Below the pieces are notes generated by a model that saw only the letters and a program-made list of their open reading frames with translations, had not been told where the DNA came from and searched no databases. From positions 372,001 through 436,000 of the forward strand of contig CP126207.1 in assembly GCA_030272155.1 (NCBI GenBank): a stretch of 64,000 nt of DNA, in the 5' to 3' direction. Origin of the DNA: Tetradesmus obliquus. Taxonomy: Eukaryota; Chlorophyta; Chlorophyceae; Sphaeropleales; Scenedesmaceae. This document shows positions 21,271 to 32,008 of the stretch, in pieces. Position numbers and translations under genes: made by a program. The first letter of the stretch is position 1; every line of letters starts with the position of its first letter.

Positions 21271-24262
21271 TGCTTATGCTGGGTTACTGCGTTTGTGGAC
21301 ACTGCTGCGCTGCATCCGTGGTAGTTGCTGCGTGTCAGCGCAGTGCAGCAGCAGCGCTGGGGCAAGCTGACAGCAGTCGAGCCGCTGCAGTCATCTTTAT
21401 GCTGGATTACTGCCTTCTTGGACACTGCTGCTGCTGCTGGTGCTGCTGCTGCTGCTGCTGCTAGCACCGCATCAGTGGTAGTTGGTGCGTATCGGCGCAG
21501 CGCAGCAGCGGCTCTGGGGGCAAGCTGACAGCTGTCAAGCCGCTGCAGTAATCACTATGCTGGATTACTGCGTTTGTGGACACTGCTGCGCTGCATCAGC
21601 GGCAGTTGGTGCGTGTCAGCGCAGTGCAGCAGCGGCTCTGGGGGCAAGCTGACAGCAGTCAAGCCGCTGCGGTGAGCAGCAGTACTGTGCTGTGACACAG
21701 CAGACACACAGCAGCAGCTTTGGGCGTAAGGTGGATGCTGCTGAAACGCTGCAGGGCGCTGTATGCACTATAGCTGGTGCTGCTGCTCTCTGTACAGCAC
21801 ACACCAAGGGTGCAGCATCGGGGCAGCAAGTGCTGCTGCAGTAAGGGCTCCTGCTGCTGCTGCTGCTGCGTTCTTGTCACAGTTTTTAAGGGTGTTGGGT
21901 AGGCAGCAGCGCAGCGCGGCATTAGTAGCTGCTGGGGCAGGTTGTGGCAGCAGCTAGGGATAGCATGTGTTCGGATCGTTGTGCTGCATGTGACTAAGTT
22001 GTGTTAGGCACAGTGCTGTCATAGCAAGCACCTGCTAGACAAGAAAGGAGCTGGTTCAGCTTGCCAAGTTCATTTTGGCACGCTGTTGTTGGAGCGATGT
22101 TTGTACAGCTGTGGTTATGTGTCCGGGTTTGATGTGCCATTTGGGAAGCTGCGCACCTGCGCAGAGCTATTTTGCAGTGCCTAGGATGGGGTAACCCTGA
22201 CCAGTGCGGCAGTAGTATCGAACACTGGAACAGGTTGCATCAGCAGCCAGGATATCATAGGGTTGGATATCTAGCGGCAGTAGCACTACGCTTGCCTGTA
22301 TCACCGCAGTAGCCTCGAAGCGGTCTTGGCAAATGATTGTCGTGAGTTTAGTAGCATTGCCCTGTCTGTTTAGAGAGCTTTCTGATCAGGAGGGTAGGGT
22401 TTTGAGTTTGTGGTGTAGGTGGTGGCTGGGGTGGAGCAGGGCGGCGCAGTTGTTGGAGTCTTTCTGGACACTCAGCTTGCAGTCCTGCAGGCGCAGAGCA
22501 ACCAGCGAGCAACTGGTTCATGAACGCAGTGCAGGTCTTGTGGTTGTTGCTTGCTTGCACAACGTCGTTGGATCAGTTGATAGCGAAAAAAGGAGGTGTT
22601 GGGGTGGTTGGGTTGGCTGCACACTGCAATGCAGTGGGGGCAGTGCACTTGCTTGCTGGCTGTGCTCTAGTGCATGCAATGGCTACTGCAAGCGCTGTAC
22701 TGTGTGCAGCTGCATCCGCGGCAGCAGCAGCAGGTCTGCGACTGCTGAATCTCCTCACACTGGAATGTGCGGCATGCATGCTACACAGCAAGCTGCAGCT
22801 GCAAGTGCTGCCTTTCAAAGGCAGTCAAAGTAATAGTCAAAGTTTGACTATGGCCGCTCACATGCAGCAGCCATATGCATGCCGCATGCTGCTCACATCA
22901 GTTTGCTGTACAGCTGGCGCATCTTTGCCCAGCGTTGACCAGCGCATGTTTGACTGCGGCTTCGGCAGGCAGTTGGCGGCACGTGTCAGGTTTTTTATTT
23001 CGGTCACATGCTGGCAGGTTTGACTACTTGTAGCATTAGTATGTAGTATTCAGATACCTTTATGATGAGATGTTCAGGGGATGTGCACGAGCCAGGGATA
23101 TTTATGGCAGCGCGCTGTCTGCGACGCTTCTGACTGCACCTTTCAAGTCCCTCAAACATCTTGGATCCTTGAAGTAGCATTGGTAACCTCGCCGGCATCG
23201 GATTGCACCTAAGCTGAGCTGTGTTTGCCGGCAGCGCACGGTATGCGATGCTTCTGACTGCACCGTTCAAGTTTTTCAAACATCTTGGACTAGCTTCAGT
23301 AACCTCGCCGGCTCTCAACTGCACTCAGGCTGAGCTGTGTTTTGTATTGTTTTGACCAACATTTGACCAGCCGATATGGCCGCGGTGGCGTTGGCCTGTT
23401 CCTATGACTGAACGGGTAACTCGGTGATGATGATTATGTTTGACCGGCGTTGACCAACGTTTGACCGCCAGCTGCTTGGCGCCAAACTTGCGCAGTTGCA
23501 TACTACATGCTGTATACGCCCTACGTATAGCATCTCACTGTGAATGTATGGTTACAGCTTCTGCAAAACTCACAGCTCATGCACAGCAAGCAAGCACAGG
23601 GTTTACAGGGTTGCTGATGCAGGTTCTAGACCCATCCCATCACCTTCGACGTGCGCTGCAGCCAGCTCCCAATGCTGCTGCCGCCGCCGCTGCTGCCAGC
23701 ATTCCCAACCTCCTCAACCAAGCGTGCCGCTGCTGCTGCCACCGCAGCCTTGTGCTGCTGAGCAATAACACCACCATATGGGGCGCGGTTGCCGAGGCGG
23801 ATGACAAGGTATGGCTTACAAGAAGACTATTTTTATCATCATTACCATCGCCGTTGGCTGCAATATAAATTTGGTACAACGTGCAAGCAGGTCAATCATT
23901 TCAAGTATAATGCAGCATAATGAGTACTCACATGGCTAGAAGTGGTCCCCCAAAAGGCCACCATGGCTGCTGAACCTCGCATTGCAAGCATGTGCAGCTC
24001 CTGCAATGACATCTAGCTGTACACAGCACCCCTCTGACTGGCAGTCTGCAGTGTGCTTTCGCATAGTGTGATGCCTGCAAGTTGTCAAAACAACGAGCCA
24101 GGCTCGGCTGCGCTCATGCGGGGTTCATGCCCATCCCAACAATCTGCCAGACGTCCGAGACGTCCGCTGCAGCCAGCTGCCGATGCTGCTGCCGCTGCTG
24201 CCAGCATTCCCAACCTCCTCATGTTGCGTTGTGCTTGTGCAATGTGTGCTTCCTGCAACGTC

Positions 24263-24267
24263 TTACA
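24263..24267 (-). terminator. possible TGTAA polyadenylation signal of the SET gene
   Basis: TGTAA is the usual chlorophyte poly(A) signal. On the minus strand it appears 13 nt after the TGA of the SET gene, which would make a very short 3' UTR, so this may be chance. The same pentamer recurs in all four units. Confidence 0.25.
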
Positions 24268-24280
24268 CATCATGCGGGGT

Positions 24281-24464
24281 TCACACCCACCCCAACAACC
24301 TAGACGTCCGCTGCAGCCAGCTGCCAATGCTGCTGCTGCTGCTGCTGCTGCCAGCACCCCCGACCTCCTCAGCAACGCGTGCTGCTGCTGCTGCCACCGC
24401 AGCCTTGCGCTGCTGCCGCCACTGCAGCAGCAGCTGCAGCAGCGCGCCGGAGCCTTCATTGCCG

Positions 24465-24505
<41 letters not shown>

Positions 24506-25358
24506 GTCACCAGCCTCCAGATCAGCAGCCAGCTGAGTCAGCCGCTGAAGCTGAGCTGCTGCCTCTGCTGCTGACCCTGCTGCATGCCTCAATGCAGGGC
24601 AGCAACGGCAAGGCAGTACAAACTGATTAGAAGAGTTTAAACAGCATGTGAAGTGCATTCGGTGGCTGTGACGTGCGCAGTACCACCATGACGCGTCATA
24701 ACATCCCGAATTGAGTCACAGCATCAACGACAATCATCAGTGGGCGGCAGAAGAGTGTGATGTGCCGCCAGCTCAGCAGCCAGCTGAGTCAGCCGCTGCA
24801 GCTCAGCGGCTGACTCTTGCCTTGACCCTGCTGCACACCACCACAATGCCAAGCAGAACAAGACGACAAGGTCAACGCCAGTGGCAGACAGATCACAGCC
24901 CTGGGCACACATGGCATGACGGCTGCTGCTGCTGGCTGTACATGCTCACCTAAGATACACAAAAGCCACCAACTGAATGGCGGCCGCTGCCAGCACGTGC
25001 CAAGATGCCGCCTGGATTGAAAAACAGGAACATGAAGCAACTCACCCGCAAATGGTGGCGGCAGTGTCTTCTGTGCCTCTGACATGCCAGGGTTGTTTTT
25101 GAAAATGATGAAAATGCAAACCAGAACAAGATGTTACCACACACCTTTGAATGGCGGCGGCAGCTGCGACTGCGCCTCTGACATGCCAGGGTTGCTTTTA
25201 AAGTCGAACAACAATGCAAACCAGAACAACATGTTAGACCACACACCTTTGAATGGCGGCGGCAGATGTGACTGGGCCTCCGACATGCCCGGGTTGCTTT
25301 TGAAGTCATGCCGGTCCAGACCATGCAGTTGGTCAGCAATGGCACCAGACTGCAGGTT

Positions 25359-25422
<64 letters not shown>

Positions 25423-25605
25423 AGATCAGCACAAAGGCACGTTTGCTAGCCAAGTCGTGCCGGTCCAAGCCATGCAACTGTTCCGCTATCGGGCCAGACT
25501 GCACAGCAGCACATGCAGCGGCAGCGGCAGCAGCAGCAGCAGGATTGCTTGTGAAGTCGTGCCTGTCCAAGCCATGCAGTTGGTCAGCAATCAGGCCAGA
25601 CTGCA

Positions 25606-25636
<31 letters not shown>

Positions 25637-25975
25637 CACTGAAGTTAAGAGCATCCCTGGCAGGGGAGTGCCTGGGTGGTGCATCTCAGCCTGGGGTGCA
25701 ACAAACTGCATACTGATCGGTCACACCCATGAAAACGAATAATATATATTACGTAATCATATTCATAGTGGGCGCAGATTGTGTCGCGCTCGTAGGCGGT
25801 CACAGTTATCTTGCAATGAAGCACGGCCGGCAGCAGCGGCTGTCGAGGTTGCATTTAGGAGTGACATGGCTTGCTGCTGCTGCTGCTGCTGCTGCTGCAG
25901 CTGCTGCTGCTGCTCACCTGCAGGAAGCCATACTGCAGCATGCTCTTGTCATTGAACATGCTCTGTGCAGCAGCA

Positions 25976-26053
<78 letters not shown>

Positions 26054-27125
26054 GCAGCAGTTGTGTTTTGAACATGGTCAACGTAAATATTGACTATTCC
26101 CCTTGATGTGCAATCTGCTTGCAAGCTTATATGCACCACCTGGCTACGCTACACCTGGGTGCAGCACTATGCAGCACATGCTGCACTCCATGTACTTGTT
26201 GGTTTATGGGGAGGTAGGGGCTGCAAGATGCCTCTGGAGTTTTACTTTGGTTGCATCTTGTGGCTTGCTATCGGGTTCTCATGATATGTGAGCTGAAAGT
26301 GGGGCAAGTGACTCGCTCTAGGGTGATAGCTTGCCCACCCCTGTAACAGACCTCTCTCTGAGCAGCACAATGATCTGGGATGCATTGCTGGAGCGCTATT
26401 GTCAGCACAAGCAGCACTGCAGTATTGCACACTGTGGCACACTTTGGCAAACCTATCTGCTGGTGGCGGCACACCTTTGACACTGCCGCAAGACTTAGTT
26501 CGAGCATTTCTGTTGCACAGCACGGGCGCACCTTGTAGACAAAGCACATTTCTTCGCCCTCAGCCAGACACGCATAGTGACACAATCATAGTGACACTGT
26601 CATAGTGACTCTGTCATAGTGACACTGTCATAGTGACACTTTCATACTCTGTCATAGTGGCACTGATGAAAGTGGCGCTGTCATAGTGACACTGTCATAG
26701 TGATACTGATGAAAGTGGCACTATCAAAGTGACCCTGTCACAGTGACACTGTCATAGTGACGCTGATGAAAGTGGCGCTGGCGGTGCAGCATCTCACCTT
26801 GTAGAAAAAACACACTTCCTCGCCCTCAGACAGAGCTGCACCCGCCCGCCACAGCGCACACTGCCTGATGCTGCTGCTGCTGCTGCTGCTAGGGCAAGGG
26901 CCCACAGACAGCCTGTGAGGGCAATCCTGCAAGGAGCAAGCAGCAGCAGAATGGATGTAAAACACCTGCAACACCAACTACTGACACGTCACACATGCAT
27001 AAAATGACAGATTCGTATGGCAACATTTGCTGAGTCAACGCAAATATGCAGACCAGCAGCGGCGCCACGTCATTGTGCACTGTAGCAGGACAGCAGCATT
27101 TCATGCATGAGTTCATGCTTCACTT

Positions 27126-27163
<38 letters not shown>

Positions 27164-27840
27164 CACATGCACTTACCTGCTGGTGGTTAGCCAAGTCGAT
27201 TAATGGGATCATGAAGCGGCCTTGATTGGGAAAGCCAATGAAGCGAGTCACCATCTGCAGCAGCAGCAGCAGCAGCAGCGGCAGCGGCAGCGGCAGCGGC
27301 AGCGGCAGCGGCAGCGGCAGCGGCAGCGGCAGCGGCAGCGGCAGCGGCAGCGGCAGCGGCAGCGGCAGCGGCAGCGGCAGCGGCAGCGGTCTCAGTGCGG
27401 CGGGATCATGAAGCGTCCTTGCTGTGGAAAGCCAATGAAGCGGGTGACCATCTGCAGTGCGTGCCCGGCAGGCAGCAGCCGCAGCAGCCGCAGCAGCAGC
27501 GGTGGTGTCAACTACGGCGGCTACGGCAGCAATGCCACGTTCAGGGCAGCAGCAAGACCATCTTGGGATCTCACAGTGGCATGCCCCGCAGCTGCTGCTG
27601 ACACAGAACCTGAAACAAAAACATTATCTCTGACCTGCAGTTAATGTATCACCTGGAGCACCGTCAGAAATCTGAGTTCAAAGTTCAAAACGGGCCTCAC
27701 CAGGGAGCGGGCGTACTTCAGATCTTCAAGCGTCATGCCTGGTATCTGCTGCTGCAGCACGCTCTTGTGGCTGTCCCAGAAGCTGCTGATGCGTCCCTGA
27801 ACAACTTGCACAGTAGCAGCCTGCGTCGAAACAAACAGTC

Positions 27841-27876
<36 letters not shown>

Positions 27877-28411
27877 CAGTGACAGCAGTGCTCAGTACTT
27901 GTGCAGGTGGCTCGTCTTAGAAGCTGCTGATGCGGCCCTGAATAACTTGCACTGTGGCAGCCTGGGCACACAGCAGCAGCAGCGGCAGCAGGAGCAGCGC
28001 AGCAGTTCTTTGCAATGTGCGCGCTCTTGTGGCTGTCCCAGAAGCTGCTGATGCAACCTTGAACCACTCTCACGGTCGCAGCCTGAGCGCACAACAGCAG
28101 CAGCAGCAGCAGCAGCAGTGACAGCCGCCCTCAATCCCTGTGCAAGTCGTATGTAGTTGATTTAGAAGCTGTTGGCGAGGCCATTTCTTGTAGAAAAAAC
28201 ACACTTCCTCTTTATCTCTTCACGTGACCACTCACCACATATCCGCTGTGCAGCAATGGCAGATACTCCTGTGGCAGCTGCACCAGCGGGCACAGCAGCT
28301 CATGTCGTTTTGGCAGGCTGGCAAAGTAGGGCTGCAGCCTGTGACACCCACTTACCACGTACTTGTTTTGAAGCAGTGGCATATGTTCCTATGGCAGCTG
28401 CACCGCCGCGC

Positions 28412-28443
<32 letters not shown>

Positions 28444-28527
28444 CCTGCTACAGACTCTAACACCCAATCGCTACATACTCGTTTTGAAGCAGTGGCAGGT
28501 AGTCTGTTGGCAGCTGCACCAGCGGGC

Positions 28528-28569
<42 letters not shown>

Positions 28570-30390
28570 GGCAACCTGCTACACCACCTGACACATAGGC
28601 ATCGCAGAGCAATTTTGCGAGAACTCACCACGTATTCGCTCTGCAGCAGCGGCAGATAAGCTTGTGGCAGCTGCACCAGCGGGCATAGCAGCTCATGTCT
28701 TTTTGGCAGGCTGGCAAAGTAGGGCTGCATGGGATTAGCTGGGTCGCTCATCATGGCCCACAGCGCGGCTGCAGCAACCTGTAGATAACATACAGAGAGC
28801 AGCAGCAGCAACAGCAGCAGCATGGTATGATGAGGATGGCAAAACAAGGCTGCAGCGGGTTGGCTGGGTCGCTCATCATTGCCCACAGCGCGGCTGCAGC
28901 AACCTGCAGATAACATAGAGACAGCAACAGCAGCTGTGTCAAAGAATGTGGCAGGCTGGCAAAGTAGGGCTGCATCGTTTAACACCCTCTCACCACGTAC
29001 TCGTTTTGAAGCATTGGCAGTTAGTATGTTGGCAGCTGCACCAGTGGGCACAGCAGCAGCAGCAGCCGGTAACCTGCTACACCACCTGACACAGGGCTGC
29101 AGCGGGTTGGCTGCGTCGCTTGTCATCAGCATTGTATCAATGCTGGCAATCAATACAACAATAACGGTAAAGATACAAACATCACCAAGATGTGCTGCTT
29201 GCAGTGAGGGACCCACTTCCATGCTTGCGCTGCTGCCACGTGCAAGATGGCTGACTGCCAAGTCCTGCAGGATCGCTGACAGCAGTTACATCTTCAACAG
29301 TAAAACCGAAGTCAAACTGATATACATGGATCGTCAACTCAAGCAATCATTGATATCATGTTGCCTCCATGCTTGCGTTGCCGCCATGCGCGACTTGGCT
29401 GAATGCCATGTCCAGTGGAATGGCTGCAAGTAGTCAACGGTTGCTGCTGCTGCCGCTGCTGCTGCTGCAGGTGATAAGACGTTGAAGTGAAGTCAAACTG
29501 ACATACCCAGATTGTAAACACAGGCAATCCTACCTCCATGCTTGCGTTGCCGCCATGCGCAACTTGGCTGAATGCCATGTCCAGTGGAATGGCTGCAAGT
29601 AGTCAACGGTTGCTGCTGCTGCCGCTGCTGCTGCTGCAGGTGATAAGACGTTGAAGTGAAGTCAAACTGACATACCCAGATTGTAAACACAGGCAATCCT
29701 ACCTCCATGCTTGCGTTGCCGCCATGCGCAACTTGGCTGAATGCCATGTCCAGTGGGATAGCCGCAAGCAGGTCTCCTTGCTGTGTGTCTTGGCTTGCCA
29801 GCAGCAGGCGGCCTGCGGTGCTGCCTGTGTTGTGTACAGCAACGTTTACCTGCACGCAAAAAGGGGAGAGGAACAGCAGCATGCATGTTAAGTGTCAGTT
29901 GTCCATGCTGTGTGTCTTGGCTTGCCAGCAGCAGCCGGCCTGCGGTGCTGCCTGTGTTGTGAACAGCAACGTTCACCTGCAGGCGCACACAGCAGCATGT
30001 AAATTTGATGTAACGTCCATGTGTATTGGCTGCGACAGCAACAGGCAGCAGCTCGTGAACACTGCTGGTGTTGCGCACAGCTCCGTTTTAACTCTTAGGC
30101 GCAAAGGGATCAAGTACACATGTGCACCCTAAGCCGGCATCAGCACATTGGCATATGACTGCGAACGCAGCAGCAGTTGCAGCTGTGCGTCAACTTGCCC
30201 TGGATGTTGGCCACGAATGCAGTGCAGCAGCTGTGCGTGTGGACTGCACTTAGTCGTAGTCAAGTACAAGGCAGTACAAAGGCATTTCAATGGCAGTACC
30301 ATGGCAGTAAAAAGGCAGTGCATAGGCAGTACTGCCTCACCTGGGCTCCATGATGAGTTAGCCAGCTGACAAGCTCCTGCCAGGGATCAT

Positions 30391-30469
<79 letters not shown>

Positions 30470-31090
30470 AACCTCCTGCATATCATCAGCTGCGTGGCAG
30501 CTGCCTCCAGCAATGGTGTCCTGCACGAAAGGGCAGCAAGGCGGCACTGCACTGTTATAACAGTAATTACTTTGCAGCATTGCGGCTCTGTTTGTGTCAT
30601 GTGCCTGTTTTGTTTATGCTGCGCTGCTGTCCCCAGCCAGGCTTTCCTGCATGAAACAGCGGGCAAGGCAGCTGCTAGACAGGAGTTAAATGCTCAAGAG
30701 GGCTTAGCTCAGCGCAGAAGGCACTACCAAGGCAGCTTGCAGCAGCGTGTTGGGCGTACCTGCTGTGCTGTGTCGTTGCTGGAGCACAGGGTTTGCGCTG
30801 CTGCTGCTTGGCGATTGTGTGCTGCATGCTGCTGCAAGCTCGGCAGTGCATTGGCTCTGCTGACTGCCAAGCCTGCTGCTGCTGGGGAGGCCTGCATGGT
30901 GCACCAGCAGCAGCAGCAGCAGCAGGAGTGTTTGTTGAGGTGAGCTCGTTAGAACCCCGAGAATAATCTTCAGGAACACGAACTATGTGAATGTTGTTAA
31001 TTGCTGCGTTCTCACCAATGCATTGGCTACTCCCACCAACAGCAGCAGCAGCACCGCTGCTGTTGCCATCCTGGAGGTGGCTGGCTTCAT
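24281..31090 (-). CDS. SET-domain protein of the Rubisco-LSMT/SETD type with N-terminal signal-like segment
   Basis: Likely a lysine (or histidine) methyltransferase; the substrate cannot be inferred. Exons in transcript order: 31090-31016, 30520-30341, 29849-29703, 28778-28629, 27820-27701, [linker unresolved], 27254-27177, 26926-26798, 25962-25918, 25349-25247, 24579-24281. Phases agree wherever two resolved exons meet. Landmarks: a hydrophobic start with LLLLLVGVANA; WQELVSWLTHHGAQ; LLASQDTQQGDLLAAIPLD; DPANPMQPYFASLP; LEDLKYARSL; the SET core MIPLIDLANHQQ; LSEGEEVCFFYK; SMLQYGFLQ. The tail LLQLLLQWRQQRKAAVA resembles the start of an LSMT substrate-binding domain. The ATG at 31090 has an in-frame TAG six codons upstream. 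About 441 aa plus the unresolved segment, which should hold the usual SRxF-like stretch. Exon 2 and the last exon contain poly-Ala runs. A plastid or ER location is possible from the N-terminus; I cannot decide. Confidence 0.83.
24770..25640 (-). repeat. partial copies around SET exons 10 and 11
   Basis: About 24831-24745 repeats the beginning of the last exon after an acceptor (gtgtgcag/CAGGGTCA, then LQRLTQLAAEL). For exon 10 (25349-25247) there are two 5' halves upstream in transcript order (about 25607-25556 and 25503-25450: SGLIADQLHGLDRHDF and similar, each after tgctgtgcag). There are also two 3' halves downstream (about 25204-25146 and 25098-25046: NPGMSEAQ and PPPFK-like plus donor). 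Only the middle copy has both halves. Confidence 0.85.
25978..26055. repeat. CAG (sense CTG) triplet run abutting a SET acceptor
   Basis: About 25 triplets lie on the plus strand. On the transcribed strand this is (CTG)n ending gctgcacag directly before exon 9 of the SET gene. Confidence 0.9.
26530..26575 (-). repeat. downstream 3'-half copy of SET exon 8
   Basis: It reads LAEGEEMCFVYK followed by the donor gtgcgc, a copy of LSEGEEVCFFYK (26798-26926). A shorter fragment of the same exon end lies at 28188-28214 (cttgtagaaaaaacacact on the plus strand), 1.3 kb away on the other side of two exons. Confidence 0.8.
26570..26775. repeat. minisatellite of catagtgacactgt type
   Basis: About a dozen irregular copies of a 12-15 bp unit (catagtgacactgt, with interspersed gatgaaagtggc) lie in an intron of the SET gene. 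Confidence 0.85.
27276..27390. repeat. GGCAGC hexanucleotide microsatellite
   Basis: About 18 nearly perfect copies of ggcagc lie between a 5'-half copy of SET exon 7 (27454-27401, MVTRFIGFPQQGRFMIP) and the complete exon 7 (27254-27177). Confidence 0.92.
27900..29110 (-). repeat. partial copies around SET exons 4 and 5
   Basis: Exon 5 has two 5'-half copies upstream (about 28084-28036 and 27960-27906), each after an acceptor, reading AATVxVxQGxISSF; one has an in-frame TAA. Exon 4 (28778-28629) has three 3'-half copies downstream (about 28525-28467, 28410-28351 and 28330-28222) ending at donors of the type TACGTG/gtgag. It also has a 5'-half copy upstream (about 28902-28836, LWAMMSDPANPLQPCF). 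About 28940-29110 is a mosaic of both halves. Confidence 0.8.
29190..30105 (-). repeat. partial copies around SET exon 3
   Basis: Three 3'-half copies (FSQVAHGGNASME-like) lie at about 29591-29536, 29425-29358 and 29273-29213. The first two sit in a 167-bp tandem unit that is almost perfectly repeated. Two 5'-half copies (VNVAVHNTGSTAGRLLLAS-like) lie at about 29984-29912 and, decayed, 30098-30040. The complete exon is 29849-29703. Confidence 0.85.
30391..30470. repeat. long CTG (sense GCA) run inside SET exon 2
   Basis: About 26 triplets. On the coding (minus) strand the run encodes poly-alanine between DDMQEV and NDPWQELVSW. In length it rivals the intronic CTG runs but lies in the opposite sense. 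Confidence 0.9.
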
Positions 31091-31947
31091 CTCCGCTTCG
31101 AGTATCAACTAGTTTGAAAGTTCCTGCAAAGCGAACTGCAAGTTTGCTGCTGCCTACAGCAACAAGGATTGAAGCATCTGCGATACCGGCGTTTGCGCGC
31201 GAGAACAGACGGGCTGAGTCGCTTCGGACGGGCTGATCGACACAAAGCAGAGCGATGTGTTTCTTCGTTTCATTCAATGTTTGATTGATATCGATCATTT
31301 CCTGTCAGCAAGTCGCGGTGCTGAGGCTGTGTCTCTGAAGGGCTGGTCAGATTCCTGCAGACATGCCTGCAAAGAAGAACATCATTGCCAGCGAAGGCAA
31401 GCACAGCAGCAGCAGTCATCAGCGAACGGCATGAATGCGAACGCGATAGTCGATCATGAGTCGATCATGCTGCTTCGTCATACGCATGCACGCTGTTCCT
31501 ACTGTGTTGCTTTGTGCATCCAGTCAGTCAAAGCAGGCCTCCTGCCAGATCAGCGAGACCCAGCAGCAAGAGCAAAGCGATGCAACAGCAGCAGCAGCGG
31601 CGGCAGCGGCAGCAGCAGCAGCACTAGTGGCAGCAGCAACAGTGCAGCGGCACATCTTGCAGCAGCACTTGCCGCTGCTGCTGTGATTAGCGCGCTACCT
31701 CCCGCTGCCATGTCCGCAGCTGCAGCTGCTGTGATCGCCGCTGGGCTGCTGCGGCATTGCGGCTGGCCACTTTGTCAGCCAGCGTGGTTGGTGATAAGAT
31801 GATATTGAGCAGCATGCTTAGATCCGCAGGTTGCACCTGCAGCAGCAGCAGCAGCAGCGCAGTCACATGTTGCACCTGAAAACACCATGCCACAGGAACG
31901 TTGCCGACTTGCAGCGCAGCAGCTGACTGCTGATCTGAGGGGAGCAG

Positions 31948-32008
<61 letters not shown>

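Larger units (their letters stand above)
20720..24534. repeat. 3.83 kb tandem array, unit 4 (3815 bp), joined to the SET gene body
   Basis: The last unit has no filler at its right end: cagccagct runs on into gagtcagccg, the unbroken SET last exon. It differs from the others by a CTG tract two triplets shorter (near 24467-24505) and by ccagtgcgg instead of cccgtgcgg at about 22202. Only this unit carries a SET 3' end that is connected to the rest of its gene. Confidence 0.95.

Noticed and set aside
9233-24534. Transposon or integrated element as the cause of the 3.83 kb array
   Set aside because: The unit has no transposase, terminal inverted repeats or target duplication, and its content is the two neighbouring gene ends.
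30675-31298. 207-codon minus-strand frame over the SET first exon
   Set aside because: Another frame of the same DNA gives a signal-like first exon with an in-frame upstream stop and a phase-matched donor, which explains the region better.
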